From NCBI GenBank assembly GCA_035294465.1, contig DATGKW010000112.1:1-43202 (forward strand): a stretch of DNA of 43,202 nucleotides. Direction: 5' to 3'. The position numbers were made by a program, and so were the translations under genes. Below are positions 16,182-23,377 of this stretch, piece after piece (the first letter of the stretch is position 1; the number at the start of each line of letters is the position of its first letter). Source of the DNA: Paraktedonobacter sp035294465. GTDB taxonomy: Bacteria; Chloroflexota; Ktedonobacteria; Ktedonobacterales; Ktedonobacteraceae. Below the pieces are notes generated by a model. It saw only the letters and a list, made by a program, of their open reading frames with translations, did not search any database and had not been told where the DNA came from.

Positions 16182-17205
16182 TTGGCAAGAGGAGGGCATG
16201 GACTGGGAACGTTGGATGGCTGAGGTTGAGCGCGCGCGTGAATCTTTTGCCAGCTTGCTTGGCACCACGCCCGCCAATATTGCAGTAGGCAGTTCGGTTT
16301 CGCAACTGGCCTCGTCTGTGGCCAGCGCACTGGTGGCACACGCTCCGCGTCAGCGTATCCTCAGCAGCGTGCTGGATTTTCCGGGCGTTGCGCATGCCTG
16401 GCTGGCCACGCGTGCCTATGGCTGGCAGGTTGAGATAGTAGAGACAGACGAAGCCGGCCTGGTCAGTCTTGATCGCTTTGCATCTGCCAGTGGACCAGAG
16501 GTAGCGTTGCTTTCGGCCCCGCACGTTGTCTACACGAACGGCGCTTTGCTCGATCTAGTGCGCTTAGCGGATCTGGCGCACGCGTATGGCAGTTTGCTGT
16601 TTGTAGATGCGTATCAATCAATCGGGACCTTGCCGATTGACGTAGAGGCCTGTGACATCGACTTTCTGGCTGCGGGGGTGCTTAAGTATCTCTGTGGCAC
16701 AGCAGGAATTGCTTTTCTGTATGTTCATCCCCGTGTGCAGGAGCGTCTTCAGCCGACAGTGACGGGCTGGTTTGGCCGAAGAAATCCGTTCGCCTTTGAG
16801 CCGCGCCAGTTGGACTACGCGGACAGTGCGGCGCGCTTCGATCTTGGTACCCCTCCCGTTCTCAATGCATACGCAGCGCGGGCAGGCATTGAGCTTGTGC
16901 GAGCGGCGGACCCCGCGGCCATTCGCGAGCGGCTTCTCCAGCTTTCAACTCTGGCGATGGAACGGAGTGCCAGGCTAGGACTCACGCTCAGCGGTCCTCG
17001 TGAGGCGTCTGCCAGAGGAGCGACCACGGCTATTGATGCTGGCTCGCCGGAGCGTGCTCACCAGCTTGAAAACGCTCTGCGCCAGCGCTCGATCATGGTC
17101 TCAGCTCGTGGTCGCCTGCTTCGACTGGCCCCGCACGGTTTTACCCAGGAAGAGGAGGTGATCACGGCCCTCGAAACCATCGCGCGCCTGTTGCGCGCAG
17201 CATGA
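16042..17205 (+). CDS. Class V PLP-dependent enzyme (kynureninase/cysteine-desulfurase fold)
   Basis: A 387-residue fold-type I enzyme. The N-terminal LFRDQFPLLNSRVYLANCSQ matches the class V opening. LLFVDAYQSIGTLPID carries the PLP-contacting aspartate, and AAGVLKYLCGTAG the Schiff-base lysine (K215). The C-terminal small domain is complete. Family members include cysteine desulfurases, kynureninases and isopenicillin-N epimerase-like proteins. I see no obvious desulfurase cysteine loop, and the cyclase-family neighbour favours a kynureninase-like or other carbon-carbon/carbon-nitrogen lyase role (inference). GGAGGAGG precedes the ATG. The gene starts 140 bases inside the upstream permease frame, in another phase. 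Confidence 0.82.
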   Translation: MQTPLHPSLTLFRDQFPLLNSRVYLANCSQTPLAEPVRAALAEGIRSWQEEGMDWERWMAEVERARESFASLLGTTPANIAVGSSVSQLASSVASALVAHAPRQRILSSVLDFPGVAHAWLATRAYGWQVEIVETDEAGLVSLDRFASASGPEVALLSAPHVVYTNGALLDLVRLADLAHAYGSLLFVDAYQSIGTLPIDVEACDIDFLAAGVLKYLCGTAGIAFLYVHPRVQERLQPTVTGWFGRRNPFAFEPRQLDYADSAARFDLGTPPVLNAYAARAGIELVRAADPAAIRERLLQLSTLAMERSARLGLTLSGPREASARGATTAIDAGSPERAHQLENALRQRSIMVSARGRLLRLAPHGFTQEEEVITALETIARLLRAA

Positions 17206-17249
17206 CGTATTTCGGTAATTAGCCGATGTCAAAGGAGACCATATTAACA

Positions 17250-17885
17250 GTGAAAGCAGTAGATCTGACTCAATTTCTGTCGAACGATATGCCGCTCTAC
17301 CCTGGTATGCCACGCCCTTCGTTTGTAGATACCGCCCGGGTAGAGGTAGATGGCTTTGGCATGTCAGAGTATCATCTAATGAACCACATTGGCACTCATG
17401 TCGATGCCCCCTCGCATCTGATCATTGGGGAGACACTGGATGACATTCCTCTGACACGCCTGGTAACAGAGGCAGTCGTACTAAATTTCTCTCAACATGC
17501 CCCCGGCCCGTTGACTCTGGCAGAGATAGAGCCGCACCTGGAGCGTGTGAAGGCCGGAGATATTGTCTTGATTTATTCAGGTGGATCACGTCATTGGGGC
17601 ACTGATGCTTACTGGTCCGGGTGGTGCTACCCTGACGCAGAGGCTGCCCAAGCGTTGATCCGGCGTGATATTTCAGCCATTGGCTTTGACGGGCCTTCCG
17701 CTGATCCGGTCGAGACCACCACTTTCGATTTCCACCGCGTCTGGTTAAGCGCCGGGCGCCTAATTCTGGAAAACCTGACAAACCTGGATCAGCTGCCGCC
17801 GCGCGTTCTGCTAGTTGTTGCCCCTATGAAGGTTAAAGCTGCCAATGGTGCGCCTGCCCGCGTTATTGCCCTGCTTTTTGACTAA
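17250..17885 (+). CDS. Cyclase-family metal hydrolase (kynurenine formamidase/isatin hydrolase-like)
   Basis: A 211-residue member of the cyclase family (PF04199 type). The metal-binding signature H46-I-G-T-H50-x-D52-x-P-x-H56 is intact, DMPLYPGMP is the usual N-terminal motif, and SGGSRHWGTDAYWSGW is a typical substrate-side loop. The family hydrolyses N-formylkynurenine, isatin and similar amides, using Zn or Mn. The ATG at 17226 has no ribosome binding site; AAAGGAG (17231-17237) lies inside that reading and points to GTG 17250, which also starts near the family's usual N-terminus. It is sandwiched between a class V PLP enzyme and a permease, which supports an aromatic or amide degradation cassette. 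Confidence 0.87.
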   Translation: MKAVDLTQFLSNDMPLYPGMPRPSFVDTARVEVDGFGMSEYHLMNHIGTHVDAPSHLIIGETLDDIPLTRLVTEAVVLNFSQHAPGPLTLAEIEPHLERVKAGDIVLIYSGGSRHWGTDAYWSGWCYPDAEAAQALIRRDISAIGFDGPSADPVETTTFDFHRVWLSAGRLILENLTNLDQLPPRVLLVVAPMKVKAANGAPARVIALLFD

Positions 17886-17913
17886 TGCTTGGACGAAGAA
17901 AGGACTTATCTCT

Positions 17914-19350
17914 ATGGATGTTGAAAATCAGACTGAAGTGTCGGAAACAACCGCCGAGCATACCTTGCGCAAAGGCAGCCTGAGCACTGTTGATGCTGTT
18001 GCGCAATCAATTGCGCTGCTGGCGCTGGTCATGGGTGTGGCGCTCTCTACCTCGCTGGCTGCTCAATACGCTGGAGCGGCCGCGCCGCTGGCTTTCCTGG
18101 TCGTCGGTCTAGCCAGCCTCTGCCTGGCGTATGTCATCATTCGCTTTACCCGGCTACGGGCCAGCGCAGGCAGTGTCTATACCTATATCGCTCAAGGTCT
18201 GGGTCCGCAGGCCGGCTTTGTTGGAGGTTGGCTTTATGGCGGGGCCTTTGTGCTGGGTATCTCTTTTGTCCTGGCCATCGCGAGTAGCTATCTCTCGGCG
18301 CTCTTCGGGAATCTGCATCTTACAGTGAACTGGCTGGTAATCTTTAGCGCACTCCTGATCTTGCTCTTTATCTTTGCTTTCTTTGATGTGCGGATCTCGA
18401 CGCGCATTCAGCTTGTTCTGGCCGGCCTGGGCGTGCTCTCAGTTCTGGTACTGGCCGTGCTTATTCTGGCTCGCGGCGGCAAGTCCGGTCTATCGCTCAC
18501 GCCTCTCTCTCCTACTGCGATCACCGGCGGTTTCTCGGGACTCTTCTTTGCCACTGTCTTCAGCTTCACGGCATTCATTGGCTTTGAGGCAGCCGCTGCT
18601 CTGGGAGAGGAAACGGCCAGGCCGCGCGTAAATATTCCGCGGGCTATTCTGGCGGCGGTCTTGATTGGCATTGTCTATTATGTCTTTGTCACCTACGCTA
18701 TGTCCATCGGCTATGGCATAGCTCATGCTTCTACCTGGGCCCGGGACCAGGCTCCGCTCGATACCCTGGCCAACCAATATGCCAACTCTGGCCTGGCTAC
18801 CTTTCTCGATCTGATGGTTGCGCTGGACGCATTCGTTGCTGCCCTAGCCGGTTTGAATCTCTCTTCGCGCATCATTTTCTCGATGGGGCGCGATAAAGGT
18901 ATCCCTTCGTTCTTTGGCTGGACTCATCCACGCTTTAAGTCTCCCTGGGTTGCTATTCTCTTCGGGCTGGTAGTCACGCTAATCCTGGGACTCACGCTGG
19001 GCCGTGCGCAGGGTGTCTTCGGCTTCTTTGCTTTCACTGCAACCATTGGCTCGCTAAGCGTACTTGTGGCCTATATCTTGATTGCAATTTCCTGGATCGT
19101 TTTCGCCATCCGCACGGTGCGCCGGCCTGTGGTGCTCGTTTTTGACGTACTGCTCCCGCTAATTGCTATTCTCGTGTGTGGCGCGACCGTCTACAATTCG
19201 GTCGTCCCGGCCCCGCCCTCGCCTCTCAACCTCGCTCCATATATTGTCGGTGGCTGGTTGGTGCTGGGCATCATCGTGGTGGTAGTGCTCTGGCTTATCG
19301 CACCAGCTCAGGTCAGCACATTTGGTAAATACCTGGCTGACGAACAATAA
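17914..19350 (+). CDS. APC-superfamily amino acid permease
   Basis: A 478-residue permease with about 12 membrane helices. LRKGSLSTVDAVAQSIALLA and FTAFIGFEAAAALGEET (helix 6 region) are characteristic APC motifs, as is NLSSRIIFSMGRDKGIP in the loop after helix 8. The frame opens at 17845 inside the preceding gene, but the ATG at 17914 has AAAGGAC upstream and starts a normal polar N-terminus, so I use it. It follows the cyclase gene by 28 bases and is probably co-transcribed. It is not a close copy of the permease at 14442; two different transporters in one cassette suggest either import of two related substrates or uptake plus product export. Confidence 0.9.
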   Translation: MDVENQTEVSETTAEHTLRKGSLSTVDAVAQSIALLALVMGVALSTSLAAQYAGAAAPLAFLVVGLASLCLAYVIIRFTRLRASAGSVYTYIAQGLGPQAGFVGGWLYGGAFVLGISFVLAIASSYLSALFGNLHLTVNWLVIFSALLILLFIFAFFDVRISTRIQLVLAGLGVLSVLVLAVLILARGGKSGLSLTPLSPTAITGGFSGLFFATVFSFTAFIGFEAAAALGEETARPRVNIPRAILAAVLIGIVYYVFVTYAMSIGYGIAHASTWARDQAPLDTLANQYANSGLATFLDLMVALDAFVAALAGLNLSSRIIFSMGRDKGIPSFFGWTHPRFKSPWVAILFGLVVTLILGLTLGRAQGVFGFFAFTATIGSLSVLVAYILIAISWIVFAIRTVRRPVVLVFDVLLPLIAILVCGATVYNSVVPAPPSPLNLAPYIVGGWLVLGIIVVVVLWLIAPAQVSTFGKYLADEQ

Positions 19351-19382
19351 CGTCATAGCGGCAACTTACTATGGTTCAAAGA

Positions 19383-19424
19383 GGGTTCCTCTCGAAGCCT
19401 GCTTTTTGGCTTTGAAAGGAACCC
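19383..19424 (+). terminator. Terminator-like hairpin after the transporter cassette
   Basis: GGGTTCCT (19383-19390) pairs perfectly with AGGAACCC (19417-19424), and an inner stem TCGAAGCC/GGCTTTGA pairs with one wobble or mismatch. The loop contains a T run. No T tract follows the stem, so it may end transcription for both converging sides through structure alone. Confidence 0.5.
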
Positions 19425-19501
19425 GGTTGTATGTTCATTCCTGAGCATCGGCACTGCTACTACCTGGTGACGGCACTTTGTTCCGCTTCACAGATGTCCT
19501 T

Positions 19502-20407
19502 TTAGCGCGCAAAGTCGCTGTCCGGCAACTCTCTGCGTGGTGAGGGACGCCCCCAGGCAGTCAGCAGGTTCCATGTTCCCACGAAGTCCGGCTGCTGCAT
19601 CTCGCTGAGCATCTGCTGATAGATTTCCTCGTAATCATCCGGTACCCGTATCCACTTGTGCAGGAAAGGTAAGAGAGTACGGAAGCCAAGTTTATTGTGC
19701 TCAAACAGGCTATGCCATTCAGGAGTGCCTGCACGAAACTCCAGGGTATAGGCGCGCGTCTGCACCTGCTGCAACCCATGCCGCTGTAACAACTGTACCA
19801 GGTGGCTGGTAATGCCATCTCTGGTCGGAGTAACGTAATGTCCTGATTGGTAAAAAGCCTGCGCGCTCAGTTCGGTGAGGCGCAGCAGAGCTGGACTGTT
19901 CGTCGATACCGGCCACTCAGGTTCGGTGATGCGTATCACGCCCTCTGGTCGGCAGACCCGCTGATACTCATCCAGAAGTTTGCTCCAATCCCACGTGCGC
20001 AGCCAGCTTACTGCCGAGCGATGATTCACCAGGTCAAAATACTTTCTGGGAAATTCGAGCATGCGCAAGGCGTCCGCGACCTGAAATTCCACCCGTTCGC
20101 TGACCTGTGCTGCCTTTGCCTGCTCGCGTGCGTATTCAACGAAAGTCAAGCTTGCGTCCACGCCCACCAGCACTTTGCAGGTCGGGACCGCCTGCGCCAG
20201 CTCAATCAGCCAGCCACCGGTTCCACAACCAACATCCAGAACACGCGTAAAAATGGTCGGGTCGGGCTGCTCTGCCAGAACTCCTCCCATGCCTGCGGTG
20301 AGGAGGTAATCAAAGACACGGAGGCGGTTCAGTTCTTCCTGATTGGAACGATCTTCGACGACATAGGTGCTGGGGTGCTCACGTTTTGGTTCCGGGGTGA
20401 GTGGCAT
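19502..20407 (-). CDS. SAM-dependent methyltransferase
   Basis: A 301-residue class I methyltransferase. Motif I RVLDVGCGTGGW binds SAM, with the acidic end of strand 2 in VLVGVDAS, motif II-like VEFQVADALRM and FDLVNHRSAVSW. An N-terminal segment with HPSTYVVEDRSNQEELNRL probably contributes to substrate binding, and about 100 extra C-terminal residues form a substrate cap. The substrate is unknown; small-molecule, ubiquinone-type or natural-product substrates are possible. The frame opens at 20503, but ATG 20407 has AAGGAA 8 bases upstream. It is divergent from the short-chain dehydrogenase gene, with about 250 bases between the two starts. Confidence 0.85.
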   Translation of the reverse strand: MPLTPEPKREHPSTYVVEDRSNQEELNRLRVFDYLLTAGMGGVLAEQPDPTIFTRVLDVGCGTGGWLIELAQAVPTCKVLVGVDASLTFVEYAREQAKAAQVSERVEFQVADALRMLEFPRKYFDLVNHRSAVSWLRTWDWSKLLDEYQRVCRPEGVIRITEPEWPVSTNSPALLRLTELSAQAFYQSGHYVTPTRDGITSHLVQLLQRHGLQQVQTRAYTLEFRAGTPEWHSLFEHNKLGFRTLLPFLHKWIRVPDDYEEIYQQMLSEMQQPDFVGTWNLLTAWGRPSPRRELPDSDFAR

Positions 20408-20562
20408 AGCTTTGCGTTCCTTCCTATCTGCTATGAGGTGGTGGCTGATCCGTACATCATCAGATCGTGGATGATGTTCTCCTATTATATCTGGGTGAGG
20501 CACAGGTGTCGAGCGTTTCTTGCATCACCGTTCTCCCGCAAATCGGGCGCTCGCGTTGGCTG

Positions 20563-20609
20563 GAGACAATCTCAACAGGTTGTCTCGCTCCATTCTGTTG
20601 TAGAATGGA
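20563..20609 (+). promoter_or_regulatory. Two tandem perfect dyads in a divergent control region
   Basis: GAGACAA (20563-20569) with TTGTCTC (20580-20586), and TCCATTCT (20589-20596) with AGAATGGA (20602-20609). Both are perfect and lie back to back, 50-100 bases before the dehydrogenase start. They could be operators of a dimeric repressor or stacked mRNA hairpins. TAGAAT inside the second dyad is a possible -10. Confidence 0.45.
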
Positions 20610-20660
20610 GGCACAGAACCGATTTGAGGAAACATATCGAACCACGAAAGGAAGTAGTGA

Positions 20661-21437
20661 ATGGACGTAAAGGACAAAGGAGTTCTCGTGACAGGCGGAG
20701 CTTCGGGTCTGGGTGCAGCCTGTGTGCGCCTGCTGGCGGAAAACGGAGCAAGAGTTGTTATTGCTGACCTGAACAGTGAGCTGGGCGAGAAAGTGTCTGC
20801 GGAGTTGCGGAGCAAGGGAGCCACTGTCTTCTTTGCAGAAGCGAATGTAACTGGCGAGGAGTCGGTCCAGGCCGCTGTGCACGCCGTCGTCGAGAAGTGC
20901 GGAGGCTTACATATTTTGATCAACTGCGCAGGCATCGGCATCGCCGAGAGAGTTCTGGGCAAATACGGGGTCCACGGGCTGGACAGTTTCCAGAAGGTCA
21001 TTAGCGTCAATCTGATCGGCACCTTCAACGCGATCCGTCTGGCCGTGGCAGCTATGGCCGAGAACGAGCCAACTGCCGGTGGCGAGCGCGGCGTAATTAT
21101 CAATACCGCCTCGATTGCCGCCTTCGATGGGCAGATCGGGCAGGCGGCTTATTCAGCCTCTAAGGGAGGCATTGTCGGCATGACCCTGCCCATCGCGCGC
21201 GAAGTGGCTCGTTTTGGGGTGAGGGTCATGACCATCGCACCCGGCATCTTTGATACACCCCTGCTGGGTGCGCTCCCGGAGCCAGCGCGTATCTCTCTGG
21301 GCCAGCAGGTACCCTTTCCACCACGCCTGGGCCGGCCAGATGAGTACGCTGCGCTCGCGAAGCATATTATTGAGAATGAAATGCTCAACGGCGAGGTGAT
21401 CAGGCTGGATGGAGCTCTGAGGATGCAGGCGCGCTAA
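20661..21437 (+). CDS. Short-chain dehydrogenase, 3-hydroxyacyl-CoA dehydrogenase type-2 (HSD10)-like
   Basis: A 258-residue classical SDR. The NAD motif is TGGASGLG (residues 11-18), with D36 at the end of strand 2 favouring NAD(H), NCAG at 88-91, and catalytic S151, Y164 and K168 (YSASK). The order INTASIAAFDGQIGQAAYSA and the C-terminal RLGRPDEYAALAKHII, then GEVIRLDGALRM match the HSD17B10/3-hydroxy-2-methylbutyryl-CoA dehydrogenase group, which oxidises short or branched 3-hydroxyacyl-CoA in fatty-acid and isoleucine breakdown. AAAGGAAG precedes the ATG. A strong terminator follows, so it is probably monocistronic. Confidence 0.92.
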   Translation: MDVKDKGVLVTGGASGLGAACVRLLAENGARVVIADLNSELGEKVSAELRSKGATVFFAEANVTGEESVQAAVHAVVEKCGGLHILINCAGIGIAERVLGKYGVHGLDSFQKVISVNLIGTFNAIRLAVAAMAENEPTAGGERGVIINTASIAAFDGQIGQAAYSASKGGIVGMTLPIAREVARFGVRVMTIAPGIFDTPLLGALPEPARISLGQQVPFPPRLGRPDEYAALAKHIIENEMLNGEVIRLDGALRMQAR

Positions 21438-21518
21438 GTAGCTCAGCAGTGTGTCCCCAATAAATTCAGAAGCTCCAGTCAGCAACGTAGCCGTTCGTTG
21501 AGAGCCTGTACCTTTTCC

Positions 21519-21582
21519 AATGGATGAGGAGAGAAGCTGCAAGATTGCCTCTGACTTCTTTCCTCATCCATTATGACTTTTT
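21519..21582 (+). terminator. Terminator of the short-chain dehydrogenase gene
   Basis: AATGGATGAGGA (21519-21530) pairs perfectly with TCCTCATCCATT (21561-21572), with an inner AGAAG/CTTCT stem. TTTTT follows at 21578-21582. Confidence 0.65.
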
Positions 21583-21612
21583 GGTAGAACTCTCATTATT
21601 AAATTAAATTAC

Positions 21613-21641
21613 TTGACACTTTAATCAATCCATGTTACGCT
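21613..21641 (+). promoter_or_regulatory. Promoter of the binding-protein leader transcript
   Basis: A perfect TTGACA (21613-21618), a 17-base spacer and TACGCT (21636-21641). The predicted transcript starts near 21648, almost 380 bases before the first coding ATG. Confidence 0.5.
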
Positions 21642-21647
21642 ATTTAG

Positions 21648-21762
21648 CGTTCACCTGTGCCTTTTGCATTCCCGACTTTGTTTCCCAAACCAGGCACTTA
21701 TGGCAGCTCATCTGATAGGGCTATTTAAGAACAGCTTGTTCGCGCAGGAATAAGCTGTTTTT
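21648..21762 (+). ncRNA. Putative short leader RNA or attenuated transcript
   Basis: Between the promoter and the intrinsic terminator at 21730-21762 lies about 115 bases, which could be a small RNA or the sensing part of a riboswitch. A possible stem pairs GTGCC near 21657 with GGCAC near 21703. I do not recognise TPP, SAM, cobalamin or guanidine motifs. Confidence 0.35.
21730..21762 (+). terminator. Intrinsic terminator/attenuator 1 in the leader
   Basis: AACAGCTT (21730-21737) pairs perfectly with AAGCTGTT (21752-21759), running into TTTTT (21758-21762). It lies far upstream of the binding-protein gene, on the same strand. Confidence 0.55.
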
Positions 21763-21897
21763 GGATGGGGAATCTTTGCCCAGAACATTCCTAAAAACTA
21801 TCTCTTTACTCCTGGTAAGAAAGGGGCTTTAAGCACGTGCTATGGTATATAGAGATGATTCTGATGTAAGGCAAACTTCTCAAGGGAATGGCCTGAA

Positions 21898-21954
21898 GAG
21901 GTGTTGCCTGCGGTGGACCCTCCTCTGGCCTGGTCACGGCAGGTGCCTCTTTTT
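21898..21954 (+). terminator. Terminator-like hairpin 2 in the leader
   Basis: GAGG (21898-21901) with CCTC (21946-21949), and CCTGC (21907-21911) with GCAGG (21939-21943), form a stem with a small internal loop, followed by TTTTT (21950-21954). It sits 73 bases before the ATG. Confidence 0.4.
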
Positions 21955-22026
21955 CGTTGGCACCAGTATTTTTCGGCTGGTACGTTTGTCTGTACCTGCG
22001 CAAATCTTGATTTGAGGGAAAAACGT

Positions 22027-23103
22027 ATGACCTTTATTCTCCAACGTAGATTGTCCCTGACAGCGGCTCTGCTGCTGATTGGTTTTGTTCTATCGGCTTG
22101 CGGTGGGGCGGCCGCGACCGGTGGGTCGGTTACGCCAACGCAGAGTCCCCATATGACCACCGTGACTGTGTGTGAAGCTGGCACTTCGGTCGCCTTTTTC
22201 ACAGAGTATGTGGCTCAACAGGAGGGCTATTTCAAAGCTCAGGGGCTGAATGTTCCCACGCCAATCCAGGTGTCCACCGGAGCAAAGGCGGCGGCTGGTA
22301 TTGAATCGGGCAATTGCACTATCGCCAATGGGGTGATTACCGATGTCTTCGGTCTGGTAAAGATCGATAAATCTGTACGTGTCATTGGAGATCTGCTCAA
22401 TGCCTATGCCGTCGATATCGTGGTGAGCAAACAGTTTCTCCAACAAAGCCATCTGACGGACAGCAGTCCCCTGTCTGCAAAGATCATGGCGCTCAAGGGA
22501 AAGAAAATTGGGATCACGGGGCCGCACACGGGCACCCAGGCGCTGCTCACCTATTTGTTTAAGCTGGAGGGGATGAATGCCTCCACAGATGCCACGCAAG
22601 TCAGTCTGGGGGCCAATAGCATAGCGGCGCTGACTGCTTTACAAACTGGCCGTGTGGATGCGCTTTCCTTCTTCGCACCCTTTGGACAGGTTGCCGTGGC
22701 TAAGGGGGTAGGCGATATCCTGATCAGCCCCATTCGTGGAGATGTCCCCCAGCTGGTCGGTGATGTCCAGGGGATATTTTACACCAAGCAAAGTGTGATC
22801 AATACCCAGCCGCAGGTAGTCGCTGGCTACATCCGCGCTATAGCACGGGCTGAGACGTTCATCCATGCTAATCCAACGCAGACGGAAGCGCTGTTGACGA
22901 AGTACCTGGGCCTTGCTTCCAACATTACCAGTGCTATCTACCAGGCGAATGCGCCGGTGATTGCGACCAGCCCGCAGATCAGTCAAGCTGCTTACACGAT
23001 TGCGGGCCAGTTTCATCTTAGTGCAGGTCTGATTACCCAGGTACCGCCTTTTAGCCAGATTGTAGCAACCAGCACTATCACGAGCGCTCTTGCTCAATCT
23101 TAA
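22027..23103 (+). CDS. ABC transporter substrate-binding lipoprotein, NitT/TauT (SsuA/THI5-like) type
   Basis: A 358-residue secreted binding protein. The signal peptide ends in the lipobox LSAC with C25 as the lipidated residue, followed by a Gly/Ala/Ser/Thr linker. The mature part has the family pattern: a first strand with AFFTEYVAQQEGYFKAQGLN, the hinge GKKIGITGPHTGTQALLTYL, and VDALSFFAPFGQVAVAKGVG. Relatives bind nitrate, taurine, aliphatic sulfonates or thiamine precursors; I cannot name the ligand. ATG 22027 has GAGGG upstream; the frame's earlier start at 21901 lies within the leader hairpin and is not credible. No permease or ATPase gene is nearby, and a paralogue follows. Confidence 0.88.
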   Translation: MTFILQRRLSLTAALLLIGFVLSACGGAAATGGSVTPTQSPHMTTVTVCEAGTSVAFFTEYVAQQEGYFKAQGLNVPTPIQVSTGAKAAAGIESGNCTIANGVITDVFGLVKIDKSVRVIGDLLNAYAVDIVVSKQFLQQSHLTDSSPLSAKIMALKGKKIGITGPHTGTQALLTYLFKLEGMNASTDATQVSLGANSIAALTALQTGRVDALSFFAPFGQVAVAKGVGDILISPIRGDVPQLVGDVQGIFYTKQSVINTQPQVVAGYIRAIARAETFIHANPTQTEALLTKYLGLASNITSAIYQANAPVIATSPQISQAAYTIAGQFHLSAGLITQVPPFSQIVATSTITSALAQS

Positions 23104-23179
23104 TGCTTGATGGGTGTGGGTTATTACCGCGCATGATCATTTCTAAACCTGCGGTGCGGATGACTCATGCGCGCTGGCT

Positions 23180-23238
23180 GGTAAACAGGCAGGAGAGAGA
23201 TTTCAGCTTTGTGCTCTGGCCCTCCTGCCTCGTTTACC
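23180..23238 (+). terminator. Long hairpin between the two binding-protein genes
   Basis: GGTAAAC (23180-23186) with GTTTACC (23232-23238), and GGCAGGAG (23188-23195) with CTCCTGCC (23222-23229), form about 15 pairs with small bulges. No T tract follows, so it may be a processing or stabilising element or a partial terminator. Confidence 0.45.
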
Positions 23239-23377
23239 GGAGGATGAGCTGCTCAAGGTCTTTTACACCCAGGGACCTGACCCCGCAGGGATTTTTCGAC
23301 AAATTTTTGGCAGCTCTGGATCTGACTTTTATACGCGAGCATAGAAGTAAAAGAGGAAGAAGAAACGGAGATATCTC

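Larger units (their letters stand above)
21438..22026. other. 589-base non-coding region with terminator, promoter and two attenuator-like hairpins
   Basis: No gene was found. From left to right it holds the dehydrogenase terminator, a TTGACA promoter, and two hairpins each followed by a T run before the binding-protein start. The four elements are listed separately. Confidence 0.65.

Noticed and set aside
19847..20767. 306-codon plus-strand frame opposite the methyltransferase
   Set aside because: Its content is the antisense of a clear SAM-dependent methyltransferase, and it crosses the dyad control region and the dehydrogenase start.
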